Positions 1-9,070 of a stretch of 64,000 bases of DNA are shown in pieces. Source of the DNA: Deinococcus arboris (lineage in GTDB: Bacteria; Deinococcota; Deinococci; Deinococcales; Deinococcaceae). The notes beneath the pieces are model-generated. The model worked only from the letters and a program-made list of their open reading frames with translations, was not told the DNA's origin and searched no databases. A program made the translations under genes and the position numbers. The stretch is taken from NCBI RefSeq assembly GCF_009755355.1, contig NZ_WQLB01000008.1:1-64000 (forward strand). Reading direction: 5' to 3'. How positions within the stretch are numbered: the first letter of the stretch is position 1; each line of letters begins with the position of its first letter.

Positions 1-221
1 CGGTTCTTTTGGGTTCACACCCCATCTTGGGGCCAAAAGTGCGTTCCAGACGTCCTTTCCCCAAACTGCAAGATGTCAGTTAAGGTAGCCCGCGACTTCA
101 GCTGTGCCTCTCTCGCCAGGGCCGCTGCACTGACACGGCTTGTGCCAGAGTCGGCAGCAGGTCCTCCGGGCCGCTCCGCGCGCCGTCCAGAAGGCAAGGG
201 GCCCTTTTCCCGCCGCAGTGT

Positions 222-227
222 TACCCT
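222..227 (+). promoter_or_regulatory. -10 box of a leaderless promoter for the SDR gene
   Basis: TACCCT ends six bases before the ATG at 234, too close for an untranslated leader with a ribosome binding site. The same spacing recurs before many genes in this window. Positions 1-221 show no gene I can support. Confidence 0.55.
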
Positions 228-233
228 GCCGGG

Positions 234-950
234 ATGACGCAGCAACACTCTTTACAGGGGCGCGTGGTGGCGGTCACCGGCGCCAGCAAGGGCATTGGGC
301 TGGCACTCGTGCGGGCACTGGCCGCGCAGGGGGCGGCGGTGCTGGGCGGCGCCCGCGACGTGAGCGGCTTACAGGAAACGGGCGTGACCTTTCAGGCCCT
401 GGATGTCAGCGACCCGGCCAGCGTGGCAGCCTTCGCATCGGCCTGCCGCGAGGCGGGCGTGGACGCCCTGGTCAACAACGCGGGCGTGGGCACCTTCAAG
501 CCGGTGCAGGACATCACCCCGGAGGATTACCGCCGCGTGATGGACACGAACGTGCTGGGCACCATCCTGACCACGGGCGCCCTGGTGGCCCACTTTCAGG
601 CACGGTACGGCGCTGGACAGGGCAGCCAAGTCGTGAACGTGACCAGCGACGTGTCGGGGCGCACCTTCGCGGGCGGCGCGCTGTACACCGCCAGCAAGTT
701 TGCCCAGCGCGCCGTGACGCACGCCCTGGCCTACGAGGGACAGGCGTATGGCCTGCGCGTTACCGAGATTCGCCCCGGCATGGTGGACACCTACTTTGGC
801 GACACCCAGCAGGGCGAAGCGCACAAGGCCGCCTGGCTGCGCCCGGAGGACGTGGCCGACGCCGTGGTGTACGCCCTGACGGCCCCCGCCCACGTCCGTA
901 TTGACGAGGTGCTGCTGCACCCCACCGTGCAGGAGGTCGCCTACCCATGA
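234..950 (+). CDS. Short-chain dehydrogenase/reductase (SDR)
   Basis: A 238-aa classical SDR expected to be a cytosolic NAD(P)(H)-dependent oxidoreductase; the substrate cannot be read from sequence. The cofactor motif TGASKGIG is at residues 15-22, NNAG at 81-84, the catalytic Ser in VTSDV near 138, and YTASK gives the Tyr151/Lys155 pair, so all active-site residues are present. The ATG at 234 is chosen because the -10 box TACCCT lies six bases upstream. The stop overlaps the next start (ATGA), so the following lipoprotein gene is translationally coupled, although nothing in either protein shows a shared function. Confidence 0.9.
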   Translation: MTQQHSLQGRVVAVTGASKGIGLALVRALAAQGAAVLGGARDVSGLQETGVTFQALDVSDPASVAAFASACREAGVDALVNNAGVGTFKPVQDITPEDYRRVMDTNVLGTILTTGALVAHFQARYGAGQGSQVVNVTSDVSGRTFAGGALYTASKFAQRAVTHALAYEGQAYGLRVTEIRPGMVDTYFGDTQQGEAHKAAWLRPEDVADAVVYALTAPAHVRIDEVLLHPTVQEVAYP

Positions 951-1483
951 GGCGCCTGCTCCTGGCCGGCGCGGTGCTGTTGTCGGGCTGCGGCCTGATC
1001 CCGACGCCGAGGGTTGATGTGGATAACACGTCGCTGCGCCTGCCCGGCAGCGCGCCCCTGAGCGGCAAGGTCGTCTATCTGGAGACCGACGCCCTGGCGG
1101 GCAACCGGGTGCCGGCCGCCCTGCAACAGGTGACCATTCGCGGGCAGGCCACCTACCGCACGGCGGGGCTGGGCACCCTGCGCTCGGCGGGCCTCTATGT
1201 GCGCTCTACGCTGACGGCGCTGCCGGCCACCTGCACCGTGTCGCCCGCCACTCCCACCGCCCCACGTATGGTCGTGTGCGACGCGGCCGGTGAAGCCAGC
1301 CAGTTTATCGGCACCCTGGAGCTGCGCGCCGGGCAGGGCCAGCCTTTTAGCCTGGGGGGCGCCGCGCTGGACACCGCCGCGAAAGCCGGGCACGGCTACT
1401 TTGGCATGGCCTTCAGCGCTGGCCAGAGCGTGTGGACCGACTCTCTTGACCTGACCGGGATGACCGCCAGCGCCCGGCTGTAG
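947..1483 (+). CDS. Putative lipoprotein
   Basis: A 178-aa protein starting at the ATG that overlaps the SDR stop. The N-terminus has two Arg, a hydrophobic stretch and the lipobox LLSGC, so Cys17 or so would be lipidated and the protein membrane anchored. The remainder is rich in Ala, Thr and Gly, looks like a beta-rich extracytoplasmic domain and has a second Cys pair in the middle (TCTVSP, VVCDAA) that could form a disulfide. I do not recognise a family. It shares an mRNA with the upstream SDR. Confidence 0.75.
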   Translation: MRRLLLAGAVLLSGCGLIPTPRVDVDNTSLRLPGSAPLSGKVVYLETDALAGNRVPAALQQVTIRGQATYRTAGLGTLRSAGLYVRSTLTALPATCTVSPATPTAPRMVVCDAAGEASQFIGTLELRAGQGQPFSLGGAALDTAAKAGHGYFGMAFSAGQSVWTDSLDLTGMTASARL

Positions 1484-1649
1484 GCAGACCACAAGAGCAG
1501 CCTCACAGCGCCCTAGGATGAAAGCGAAAGACTGTCATAGACAGCGCTCTCTATGGAGGCGGGTGGTGATGGGCGCCAACGGAATCCCACTGTTCAGCCA
1601 GGCAGCCTACCTCTGTTCCCGCCCTGGCCAGGGGCACCCCCGGCACATG

Positions 1650-1684
1650 AAGGGGGCGGCGGGCCACGAAGGTGCCGCCCCTTT
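1650..1684 (+). terminator. Hairpin terminator after the SDR/lipoprotein pair
   Basis: The arm AAGGGGGCGGC at 1650-1660 pairs with GCCGCCCCTT at 1674-1683 around a 13-base loop, followed by a pyrimidine stretch. It lies 170 bases past the lipoprotein stop; the rest of 1484-1707 shows no gene. Confidence 0.5.
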
Positions 1685-1719
1685 CCTTCTGGCCCAGGCG
1701 ACTGTCCTAGCGTCTGGAG

Positions 1720-2970
1720 GTGCCCCTGACGCTGACCGCCCGCCTGGTGGGTCTGGCCCTGCTGAGCCTGAGTGCCGCGCAGGCCAGCCCGGCCACCGAC
1801 CTGTTTCGCGCCGCCACCGACACGGTGCGCCGCGACTATTACGGCTGGGCCACCGCCGACCTGGACGCCCTGAGCAGTCAGTACGCCGCCCAGCTGGACG
1901 AGCGCTGCGCGCCGCAGGGTGACGCCTGTTCGTTCGAAACCGGCCGCGCCGTGCTGACCGACCTGTTCACGGCCTACGGCGACGCCCACACCAACGTGCG
2001 TGACCCCGAAGCCGCCGAGCGCCTGCGCGAGATTCAGCGGGGGCAGGCGGTCAGCCGCACCGGCGCCCGGACCTCCCGCGTAGAGGGCGGCCTGCTGGTG
2101 GTCTCGGTGATGCCTGGCAGCCCGGCCGAGGCGGCGGGCCTGCGCGTCTTTGACCTGCTGACCACCGTGGGCGGCGAGCCCGCCGGTAAACGGAACGGCG
2201 AGAACGCCCCGGTTGGGCCCACCGAATTTGTGCGCCTGGAACGGGAGGGGCGTGACTTCCCTGTGACAGTGCAGCGGGCGGGCACCACCGACTTCACCCT
2301 GTCTCTGGGTACCCAGCGCCTTCAGGCGCGCGATGAACCCACCCTGAGCTGGACTGGCCCAGAAGGCCGCACCGCCCTGATTACCTACCCCAGCTTTCTG
2401 CCACGTGACGCCTCTGAACTGTTTCTCCGGCAGGTGCAAGAGGCGCAGCGCGGCGGCGCCCGCGCCCTGATCGTGGATCTGCGTTACAACGGCGGCGGCA
2501 GCCTGACCGAGTGTGTGGCCGCCGCCAGCATTTTTGGGCCGGTGGAATACCGCAGCCACTCGAAGGGCGGCAACGCCGTGTATGCGGGTGCGGGCGGTCA
2601 AGAAACCCGCCCAGGCCAGCGCCCGCCCCGGCCTGGGGTCTGGGCGGGCCCAGCAGCGGTGCTGGTCGGCCCCAACACGGCCTCGTGTGCCGAGGTCTTT
2701 ACCGTGTACGCCCAGCGCACCGGGGTGCTGGCGGTGGGCGAGAGCACCAAGGGCGTGGGCAACAGCGGCGTGATTTTTCAGGACCTGCCCGACGGCGGCC
2801 TGGTGTCGGTGACGGTGCTGCGCGCCTATGGCCCCGATGGCCAGCCGCTGCCTGAGCGGGTGCAGCCCGACGTGCTGGCCCCCACCGACCTGACCCTGCT
2901 GACCCGCGAAGGCCGCGACACCACGCTGGAAGCGGCCCTGGAGGCCCTGCGCGGCACAGCCCTGCGGTGA
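1720..2970 (+). CDS. Secreted S41-family (C-terminal-processing-like) peptidase with PDZ domain
   Basis: A 416-aa protein starting at GTG 1720, with a TAGCGT -10 box at 1708-1713 six bases upstream. A signal peptide of about 22 residues ends in AQA, so the enzyme acts outside the cytoplasm. A PDZ-like segment near residues 110-170 ([20 protein letters not shown]) would present substrate. The protease core follows: [10 protein letters not shown], the catalytic Ser in NTASCAE, and the general-base Lys in [10 protein letters not shown]. This Ser-Lys dyad arrangement is the S41/tail-specific-protease signature. Two Cys pairs may form disulfides. It stands alone, as no neighbour is in an operon with it. 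Confidence 0.85.
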   Translation: MPLTLTARLVGLALLSLSAAQASPATDLFRAATDTVRRDYYGWATADLDALSSQYAAQLDERCAPQGDACSFETGRAVLTDLFTAYGDAHTNVRDPEAAERLREIQRGQAVSRTGARTSRVEGGLLVVSVMPGSPAEAAGLRVFDLLTTVGGEPAGKRNGENAPVGPTEFVRLEREGRDFPVTVQRAGTTDFTLSLGTQRLQARDEPTLSWTGPEGRTALITYPSFLPRDASELFLRQVQEAQRGGARALIVDLRYNGGGSLTECVAAASIFGPVEYRSHSKGGNAVYAGAGGQETRPGQRPPRPGVWAGPAAVLVGPNTASCAEVFTVYAQRTGVLAVGESTKGVGNSGVIFQDLPDGGLVSVTVLRAYGPDGQPLPERVQPDVLAPTDLTLLTREGRDTTLEAALEALRGTALR

Positions 2971-3247
2971 AGCAGAGAGGGTGTCAGGCGCTTTTGACCG
3001 ACCAGGGCTCGGCACAGCCCACGGAGACCGCCCAGGCAAATCTCAGTGGAGCCTCTGGGCCAGCAGCGTCAGAGCAGGCTCGACCCAGAGGGCGACTCTT
3101 GCCTGTTCCCCTCAAGCCAGCAGACCGTCGCCGTCCCCTCACAGAAGGCAGGCGGCGCACACCGGCGGCTGTTTCGGGGCCAATAAGGGGGCACCCCTCC
3201 CCCACCACAGACCATCCAGACACCCCGTCCTCAGGCGGGCGCCGTGC

Positions 3248-3253
3248 TAGGGT
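3248..3253 (+). promoter_or_regulatory. Probable -10 box of the phytochrome operon
   Basis: TAGGGT lies eleven bases before the ATG at 3265. The 270-base gap before it (2971-3247) shows no gene or strong hairpin. Confidence 0.4.
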
Positions 3254-3264
3254 CGCCTGGACCC

Positions 3265-3810
3265 ATGCTGATGTCACGCCTGAAAGTCGCCACTGCCCCG
3301 CACCATCAGGCGGTGGAAGCCCTGATGCCGGTCATGCAAGCAGACCTGACCCGCCAGGGGTACGCCCAGGTGCTGCGCAGCCTGCACAGCGTCGTGCAGC
3401 CTCTGGAAAGCGCCCTGCTGGCCCTGCCGCTGCCACTGGCCTTTGAGCTGCCCCGGCGTGTCAAGGCCCCGCAGCTGGCGCGCGACCTGGCCGCGCTGGG
3501 CCTGACGGCGGCGCCGGGCGCGTCCCTGACCCTGCCCGGCGTGCCTGAAGGGCTGGGCGCGCTGTATGTCCTGGAGGGGGCCACGCTGGGCGGCCAGATT
3601 ATTGGGCGGCATCTGCGGGCACGCGGCATCACGCCAGACAGCGGCGGCGCCTATTTCTCGGGCTACGGGCCGCAGACTGGCCCCATGTGGCGGGCCTTTG
3701 GCGCGGCCATGAACAGCGAGGTGGCCCCCGAGGACGAGGCGCGCGTGCTGGCCGGCGCCCGGCAGACCTTCGACGCCTTTGGGGCGGCGCTGCGGGCGGT
3801 GGCGGCGTGA
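3265..3810 (+). CDS. bphO: Biliverdin-producing heme oxygenase
   Basis: A 181-aa protein of the bacterial heme oxygenase family, opening heme to biliverdin, the chromophore of the next gene's product. The N-terminal TAPHHQAVEALMPV holds the proximal heme-ligand His expected in this family; the distal-helix motif is LEGATLGGQIIGRHL. The GTG at 3244 is possible, but ATG 3265 (or 3271) matches the usual length and the nearby -10 box. Its TGA overlaps the GTG start of the phytochrome gene, so chromophore enzyme and apoprotein are made together, as in D. radiodurans. Confidence 0.92.
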   Translation: MLMSRLKVATAPHHQAVEALMPVMQADLTRQGYAQVLRSLHSVVQPLESALLALPLPLAFELPRRVKAPQLARDLAALGLTAAPGASLTLPGVPEGLGALYVLEGATLGGQIIGRHLRARGITPDSGGAYFSGYGPQTGPMWRAFGAAMNSEVAPEDEARVLAGARQTFDAFGAALRAVAA

Positions 3811-6098
3811 CGGCGCCGACTGACGTGCCCACAGCCGGCGGCACAGGTTCCGGTGACCTCCTGCCCCCCACCTATCTGGGCGGCCCCACCATCACGGCCG
3901 ACAACTGCGAGCGCGAACCGATTCAGATTCCAGGCAGCATTCAGCCGCACGGCGCGCTGCTGACCGCCGACGCCGAGACGGGCGTGTTGGTGCAGGTCAG
4001 TGCCAATGCCGAAGCGCTGCTGGGCCACCCGCCAGAGGCGTTGCGGGGGCAGGACCTGGGCACGCTGCTCAGCGCCGCCGAACTGGCCCCACTCCGCAGC
4101 GCGCTGCCGGCAGGTCTGCCGGACCACCTTCAGTACCGCGCGGTGCTGGAGCGGCCCGCAGGCCGGCTGGCCCTGACCGCCCACCGCGCCGCCGGGCTGC
4201 TGATTCTGGAGCTGGAAGCCACCGGGAGCGCCGACCCCAGTGGCCCCCAGGCCCTGCGCAACGCGCTGTTTGCCCTGGAGGGTGCCCCCAGCCTGGCGGC
4301 CCTGACCCAGACCGCCGCCGACGCCGTGCGCTACCTGACCGGTTTTGACCGCGTGATGATCTACCGCTTTGCCGAGGACGCCAGCGGCGAGGTCATCGCT
4401 GAGGCCCGCCGGGACGACCTGCACGCCTTTTTGGGCCACCGCTTTCCCGAGTCCGATATTCCGGCGCAGGCGCGCGCCCTGTATGTGCGCCACCTGCTGC
4501 GCCTGACCGCCGATGTGGACGCCGCGCCCGTGCCGCTGGACCCCGTGCTGAACCCCCGCACCGGGCAGCCCACCCCGCTGGGCGGCGCGGTGCTGCGGGC
4601 CACCTCGCCCATGCACCTCCAGTATCTGCGCAACATGGGCGTGCGCTCCAGCCTCTCGGTGTCCATCGTGGTGGCGGGGCGGCTGTGGGGCCTGATTGCC
4701 TGTCATCATTTGGGCGCCCATGTGGTGCCGCCCGAAATCCGCACCGCCCTGGAATATCTGGGCCGGGTGCTGAACTTGCAAGTGCAGCAAAAGGAGCGCG
4801 CCGATACCGACGCCTTTCGCCAGGGCCTCCAGGCGCGGCGCCTGCGGCTGGCCGAGGCGGCGGCTCACTCGGTCTCGCCGCTGGCCACCCTGAGTGCCCC
4901 GGCGCTGGACCTGACTGGCCTGATGCGCGCGGGCGGCGCCGTCGTCTTTTTCGAGGGCCAGTGGCGGGCGCTGGGCGTGACCCCAGCCCCCGACCAGATC
5001 GAGGCGCTGCTGGCGTGGCTGCGCAGGCAAGCCGACCCCCTGGTCGCCACCGACGCCCTGAGCGAGACCTGGCCAGAGGCGGCCGCGTTTGCCGAGCAGG
5101 CCAGCGGGCTGCTGGCCATCAGCGTGGGGCGCGGCTGGGCCGAGGGGGTGGCGTGGCTGCGCCCAGCCATCACCGCGCGCGTGGCCTGGGGCGGGGCCAC
5201 CCCCGAACACGCCAAGGGCGACCTGGGCCCGCGCCAGTCGTTTGACACCTACATTCAGACGGTGCGGGGCCGCGCCGAACCCTGGCACCCCGGCGAGCGG
5301 GAAGAGGCGCAGGAGGTGCAGCGGCTGCTGACCGGCGCCCTGGGCGAGCGCCTGACCGTGGTGCGCGACCTGAACGCGGCCCTGGAACGCGCCAACGCCG
5401 AGTGGCGCCGCTACGCCTTCGTGATCGCCCACCATATGCAGGAACCGGTGCGCCTGATTACCCAGTTCGCCGAGCTGTTTCAGCTGCGTTACCAGCATCA
5501 GGTGGACCCCGGCGCCGGGCAGATGTTCCGCTTCATGCTGGACGAAACCGCGCGCCTGCGCAGCCTCACCCACGACCTGCACAGCTACACCGCGCTGCTC
5601 TCCGCTCCGCCGCCGGTGCCCCGCCCGGTAGACCTCGCGCGGCTGGTGCCGGAGGTCGCACGCGAACTGGACGGGCCGCTTCAGGCGGCGGGCGGCGCGC
5701 TGCACCTGGACGGGCCTCTGCCCACGGTGCAGGCCGATCCGGGTGAACTGCGCGACCTGCTGCGGCACCTGCTGGCCAACGCCCTGACGTTTGGCGGCCC
5801 GGCGCCGCAGGTGACTGTGGCCGCCGAGCGGCGCCCCGGCGCCTGGGCGCTCACCGTGCGCGACCAGGGGCCTGGCATCGCTCCCGACTACCACGAGCAA
5901 GTTTTTAGCCTGTTCGGGCGGCTGGGCCGGCGGGAAGACAGCCCCGGCAACGGCATCGGGCTGGCGCTGTGCCGCAAGATTGCCGAGCGCCACGGCGGCA
6001 CGCTGACGCTGGTGTCGGCGCCGGGCCAGGGCGCGGCCCTGACGCTGCTGCTGCCGGACCCCCGAGGGGCCAGCGTGGCCGAAGGCAGCCCGGCATGA
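3807..6098 (+). CDS. bphP: Bacteriophytochrome sensor histidine kinase
   Basis: A 763-aa red/far-red light sensor, laid out PAS-GAF-PHY-histidine kinase. Cys34 in NCEREPIQIPGSIQPHG is the thioether site for biliverdin; PESDIP at 214-219 carries the conserved Asp near the chromophore, and SPMHLQYLRNMG is the GAF His motif. The kinase has its H-box at His542/543 (IAHHMQEPVRL) and the DQGPGIAP and GNGIGLALCRKI ATP-lid boxes. An upstream in-frame extension exists but lies inside bphO; GTG 3807 overlaps the bphO stop. From memory it is very close to D. radiodurans BphP, which has been reported to act mainly as a phosphatase, so the direction of signalling here is open. Confidence 0.96.
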   Translation: MTAPTDVPTAGGTGSGDLLPPTYLGGPTITADNCEREPIQIPGSIQPHGALLTADAETGVLVQVSANAEALLGHPPEALRGQDLGTLLSAAELAPLRSALPAGLPDHLQYRAVLERPAGRLALTAHRAAGLLILELEATGSADPSGPQALRNALFALEGAPSLAALTQTAADAVRYLTGFDRVMIYRFAEDASGEVIAEARRDDLHAFLGHRFPESDIPAQARALYVRHLLRLTADVDAAPVPLDPVLNPRTGQPTPLGGAVLRATSPMHLQYLRNMGVRSSLSVSIVVAGRLWGLIACHHLGAHVVPPEIRTALEYLGRVLNLQVQQKERADTDAFRQGLQARRLRLAEAAAHSVSPLATLSAPALDLTGLMRAGGAVVFFEGQWRALGVTPAPDQIEALLAWLRRQADPLVATDALSETWPEAAAFAEQASGLLAISVGRGWAEGVAWLRPAITARVAWGGATPEHAKGDLGPRQSFDTYIQTVRGRAEPWHPGEREEAQEVQRLLTGALGERLTVVRDLNAALERANAEWRRYAFVIAHHMQEPVRLITQFAELFQLRYQHQVDPGAGQMFRFMLDETARLRSLTHDLHSYTALLSAPPPVPRPVDLARLVPEVARELDGPLQAAGGALHLDGPLPTVQADPGELRDLLRHLLANALTFGGPAPQVTVAAERRPGAWALTVRDQGPGIAPDYHEQVFSLFGRLGRREDSPGNGIGLALCRKIAERHGGTLTLVSAPGQGAALTLLLPDPRGASVAEGSPA

Positions 6099-6532
6099 CC
6101 CGCGCACCCGTTCACCTGCTGCTGGTTGAGGACAACCCCGCCGACGTCTTTTTATTGGAAGCGGCGCTGGACCTGGCCGCTGTTCCGGTGGAGATGACCG
6201 TGGCCCGCGACGGCCTGGAAGCCCTGGAGTACCTGCACCAGACTAAGGCGGGCGCCCGCCTGCCCGACCTGATCCTGCTGGACCTCAACATGCCGCGCAT
6301 GAACGGCTTCGAGTTCCTGGCGGCTGTGCGCGCCGACCCCGACCTGATGGGGCTGGTGATTCTGGTGTTCACCACATCCAACGCCGAGGCCGACGTGAAG
6401 CGGGCCTACGCCCTCCAGGCCAACGCCTACCTCAGCAAACCCGCCAACCTGGACGCCTTCTTGCAGACCGTTCACCTGCTGGAAGCCCACTGGTTTGGCG
6501 CCGCCAGCCTGCCGCGCAGTTTCGCGCCGTAG
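6095..6532 (+). CDS. bphR: Single-domain response regulator of the phytochrome
   Basis: A 145-aa CheY-like receiver with no output domain, like the Rcp1/BphR class that partners phytochromes. The acidic pair is Glu12-Asp13, the phospho-acceptor Asp63 (LLDLNMP), Thr93/94 and Lys115 (YLSKP). ATG 6095 overlaps the bphP stop (ATGA). It probably receives or loses phosphate from BphP and acts by protein contact. The C-terminal tail after the receiver is only about 20 residues. Confidence 0.93.
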   Translation: MTRAPVHLLLVEDNPADVFLLEAALDLAAVPVEMTVARDGLEALEYLHQTKAGARLPDLILLDLNMPRMNGFEFLAAVRADPDLMGLVILVFTTSNAEADVKRAYALQANAYLSKPANLDAFLQTVHLLEAHWFGAASLPRSFAP

Positions 6533-6608
6533 GACTGGGGGCAGCTCCCCTTCGGCGCTCTGGTGGACTGCGGACAACGCGGCGTCGCGGTCCTGACTGG
6601 CAAGGTGT

Positions 6609-6659
6609 TCAAGGAGGCGCGGCGCTGAGAGGACTGCCTCAGCGCCGCGCCCTCCTTGA
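6609..6659 (+). terminator. Long inverted repeat ending the phytochrome operon
   Basis: A 21-bp stem with one bulge (arms 6609-6629 and 6638-6659) and an 8-base loop, about 75 bases after bphR. The U-tract is weak, so termination may depend on stem strength. Confidence 0.6.
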
Positions 6660-6696
6660 CCTCTAGGTCGTGTAGGCCAAGGTGGTACAACGTCCT

Positions 6697-7308
6697 ATGT
6701 CTGTTCTAAGTGCCCTGGACGAGTGTCTGACGTACATCAGACGTTGTGTTCCAGCGTTCGATGAAGCCGCCCTTCTGGCTTCGATTGAGCCCCTGGCCTC
6801 TGACCATCCAAGCTGGGCATCGTGGTGGGCGTCAGATCTTGCCGCTTCACTGCCTGCCATGGCACTCCGAAGCCGGGCATTGGCTCCGTTCACCACGGTT
6901 CTCAGCACCTACGAAACGTTCGATAGCGCTGACCTGACAGCATTTCAAGCTGAGCGGCGACACTTGCTGTCTGCGGCCACGGACTCCGGTCATCATTCGG
7001 ACCTGACCGTGGAACGGGAAGTGCGACGGCCCCAAGCGTTTCTGGTGGTCGAGCCGGCGTACTCGTTGTCAGACGGGGCAGCCTATGTGGCCACGAGTGG
7101 ATATTTTGACCAGAACAACATGCCCCCCTGGGACACGTGGATCGCGCCGGTGCCTCCCCCTTCTGGCTCCGATGTCAGCTGGGGGCCGGCGCTGCTGTGC
7201 TGGGTGCCCCCATGGGCGCGTGAAGGCGCGGAAAGAGCGATCGATGTGAATCCAGAACAGTGCCTGCAGTGGGTAGATATTCGCGAAGGCACAGTGGTGT
7301 GGACGTGA
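6697..7308 (+). CDS. Hypothetical protein
   Basis: A 203-aa protein I do not recognise. ATG 6697 is preferred over GTG 6682, since the first residues after it (MSVLSALDECLTYIRR) look like a normal amphipathic N-terminus. There is no signal peptide or membrane segment. It is rich in Trp (about nine) and Pro in the C-terminal half. Codon choice is less GC-biased than in neighbours, which suggests recent arrival. It ends 22 bases before the convergent stop of the thiopeptide cluster, and the orientation says it is not part of that cluster. Confidence 0.6.
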   Translation: MSVLSALDECLTYIRRCVPAFDEAALLASIEPLASDHPSWASWWASDLAASLPAMALRSRALAPFTTVLSTYETFDSADLTAFQAERRHLLSAATDSGHHSDLTVEREVRRPQAFLVVEPAYSLSDGAAYVATSGYFDQNNMPPWDTWIAPVPPPSGSDVSWGPALLCWVPPWAREGAERAIDVNPEQCLQWVDIREGTVVWT

Positions 7309-7330
7309 AGTCCCCCTTCGCCGACACGCC

Positions 7331-9070
7331 CTAGGCCGGGCCGCCCACCGGCACCATGTAGGTCGTGAACTCGCCCACGCCGTCCAGATGCAGCAGCGCG
7401 TTCACGGCGTCGTCGTAAAACCCGCCGATGGTCAGGTGAGGCAGGCCTTCGGCCGCCGCAATCAGGCACAGATTCTGGGCCAGGTGCCCGCATTCCAGCA
7501 GGGCGTGGCGGTAGGCGCGATGGTGGTAGTGCGCCTTGAGGTAGGTGTAGTCGAGCACCGGCAGCAACCACGCGGCCACCTGGCGGGCGGGCAGGACGTC
7601 GGGGGTGGCGGGGTTCAGGAAGGGCGAGCTGCGTTCCAGCAGTTCCACGGGCGGCACGGTGCCGTAGCGCACCAGCTCGCCGGTGTGTTCATCGAAGACG
7701 TAGTGGCCGGGGTCCAGCGGTTCCACGCGGTAGGCCAGCAGGTGCAGGCGCCACGGATAGCGCCCCCCACCCGACGGATAAGGCCGCCGCTGCACCTGAA
7801 ACTGCCCGCCCGGATGGGTGATGACGCGCGTGTCTACAATGCCGGCCGCGCCGCGCAGCAGGGTCGCCAGGGTGGGCAGTGGGAGGGGCTGGCCGTAGCG
7901 GGCGTAGTGGCTGGTGCGGCGGCGCAGCACCTCGCCCAGTGGCATGGTCAGGTCGCCTTCTGGCCGCTCGGGCAGCGGCACGCGGCGCTGGCCGGGCCAG
8001 TGGGGCACCGGGCGCGGCTCGGGCGGGGTGGTGGCGCGCAGTTCGGCCAGACCGTGTGGGTAGAGCTTGCTGTCCTCGTGGGCGCGGTGGTCGGATGACC
8101 AGTCAGCGTGCAGATGCTCGCCCCCCCGGTCCGACAGAATCAGGGCGGCCAGGGTCGCCAGGTAACATTCGTCTTCAATGCTGAAGCCCAGGCGGTTGTG
8201 GAACATGTGCAGCTGCGAGCGCCAGATGTCCAGGCTGGGGTAACTCAGGGCCTTCTCCACCGCGCGGTAAGCCTGCTGGGCGGCGCGCACCTCGGCCTCC
8301 CAGGCCCGCAGCAGTTGGCGTTCCGGGCGCTGGGCATAGGTCTGGCGGGCGCCTGTTAGGGACGGCGGCGCGGCAAAGTAGGTGGCCTCAGCGCGCTCGC
8401 GGGCGCGGGCGACCTGCTCGGTGGGCGTCGAGGAAAACAGCGGCCAGGCATTGACAAACTCGCGCAGCCAGCTGACGCCGCCGGGGGTATCCAGGTCCAG
8501 GGCGCGCACAGTGGTCAGCAGCAGGTGCAGGCCCAGCCCCAGCCGCGAGGCGCGTGTGGGGGTCAGCGGCAGAATCTGAGCGGCAAAGGCGCTGGAGGTC
8601 TCGAAAAACGCCTCGCTGATGCCCAGGCCCGCCCGCCCGCCGTAGCGCAGGGTTTCGGGTTCATAGGGCACGGCGCGCACCTGGCCGTGCGGATACCAGC
8701 CGTAGGCCTCGGCGGCCCCCGTGCGGTGCGCGGGCGGCACGAAGGCGGCGTAGTAGCCCTCGGGGTCGGGGGTGGCGGGCGCGGGCAAGGCAGCGCAGGT
8801 GCAGGTCAGCGTGGCCTCCACCTGCGCGGCCGCCTGGGGGGAGGGGTCCCGCAGGCGCAGACGGATGTGGGGGCCGCCCTCCCAGTAGCGAATGAAAAAC
8901 CAGCCCGCCAGCTCGCCGCGCGTTTGCAGCGCGCCCAGCAGCGGAAAGAGGTCGTGGTGCAGGGCGCGTTCCAGGTCGGCCACCGGGGCGAAGGTGTGGG
9001 CGTGCAGCGACACCCAGGCGGCGGAAACGGGCGGCGGAGCGGGCACAAGCGGCGCGCTGAAGGTGGTCAT
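7331..9070 (-). CDS. SpaB_C-type (glutamate elimination) domain fused to SagB-type azoline dehydrogenase, LazF-like
   Basis: A 579-aa fusion. Residues 1 to about 300 are a thiopeptide-type SpaB_C domain: the RYWEGGPHIRLRL motif near residue 50 is the family signature, and in thiopeptides such domains eliminate glutamate from glutamylated Ser/Thr or build the pyridine. From about residue 355 a nitroreductase-fold SagB-type dehydrogenase follows (RPYPSGGGRYPWRLHLL; GHLAQNLCLIAAAEGL; IGGFYDDAVNALL), expected to use FMN to oxidise azolines to azoles. Lactazole LazF, as I recall it, has this same pairing. ATG 9070 overlaps the upstream stop (ATGA). It is the last gene of the operon. Confidence 0.82.
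   Translation of the reverse strand: MTTFSAPLVPAPPPVSAAWVSLHAHTFAPVADLERALHHDLFPLLGALQTRGELAGWFFIRYWEGGPHIRLRLRDPSPQAAAQVEATLTCTCAALPAPATPDPEGYYAAFVPPAHRTGAAEAYGWYPHGQVRAVPYEPETLRYGGRAGLGISEAFFETSSAFAAQILPLTPTRASRLGLGLHLLLTTVRALDLDTPGGVSWLREFVNAWPLFSSTPTEQVARARERAEATYFAAPPSLTGARQTYAQRPERQLLRAWEAEVRAAQQAYRAVEKALSYPSLDIWRSQLHMFHNRLGFSIEDECYLATLAALILSDRGGEHLHADWSSDHRAHEDSKLYPHGLAELRATTPPEPRPVPHWPGQRRVPLPERPEGDLTMPLGEVLRRRTSHYARYGQPLPLPTLATLLRGAAGIVDTRVITHPGGQFQVQRRPYPSGGGRYPWRLHLLAYRVEPLDPGHYVFDEHTGELVRYGTVPPVELLERSSPFLNPATPDVLPARQVAAWLLPVLDYTYLKAHYHHRAYRHALLECGHLAQNLCLIAAAEGLPHLTIGGFYDDAVNALLHLDGVGEFTTYMVPVGGPA

Noticed and set aside
3663..6107. A very long minus-strand frame opposite the phytochrome gene
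   Set aside because: It is the shadow of bphP in high-GC DNA: low-complexity Gly/Gln/Ala/His-rich sequence, no domain, no ribosome site.
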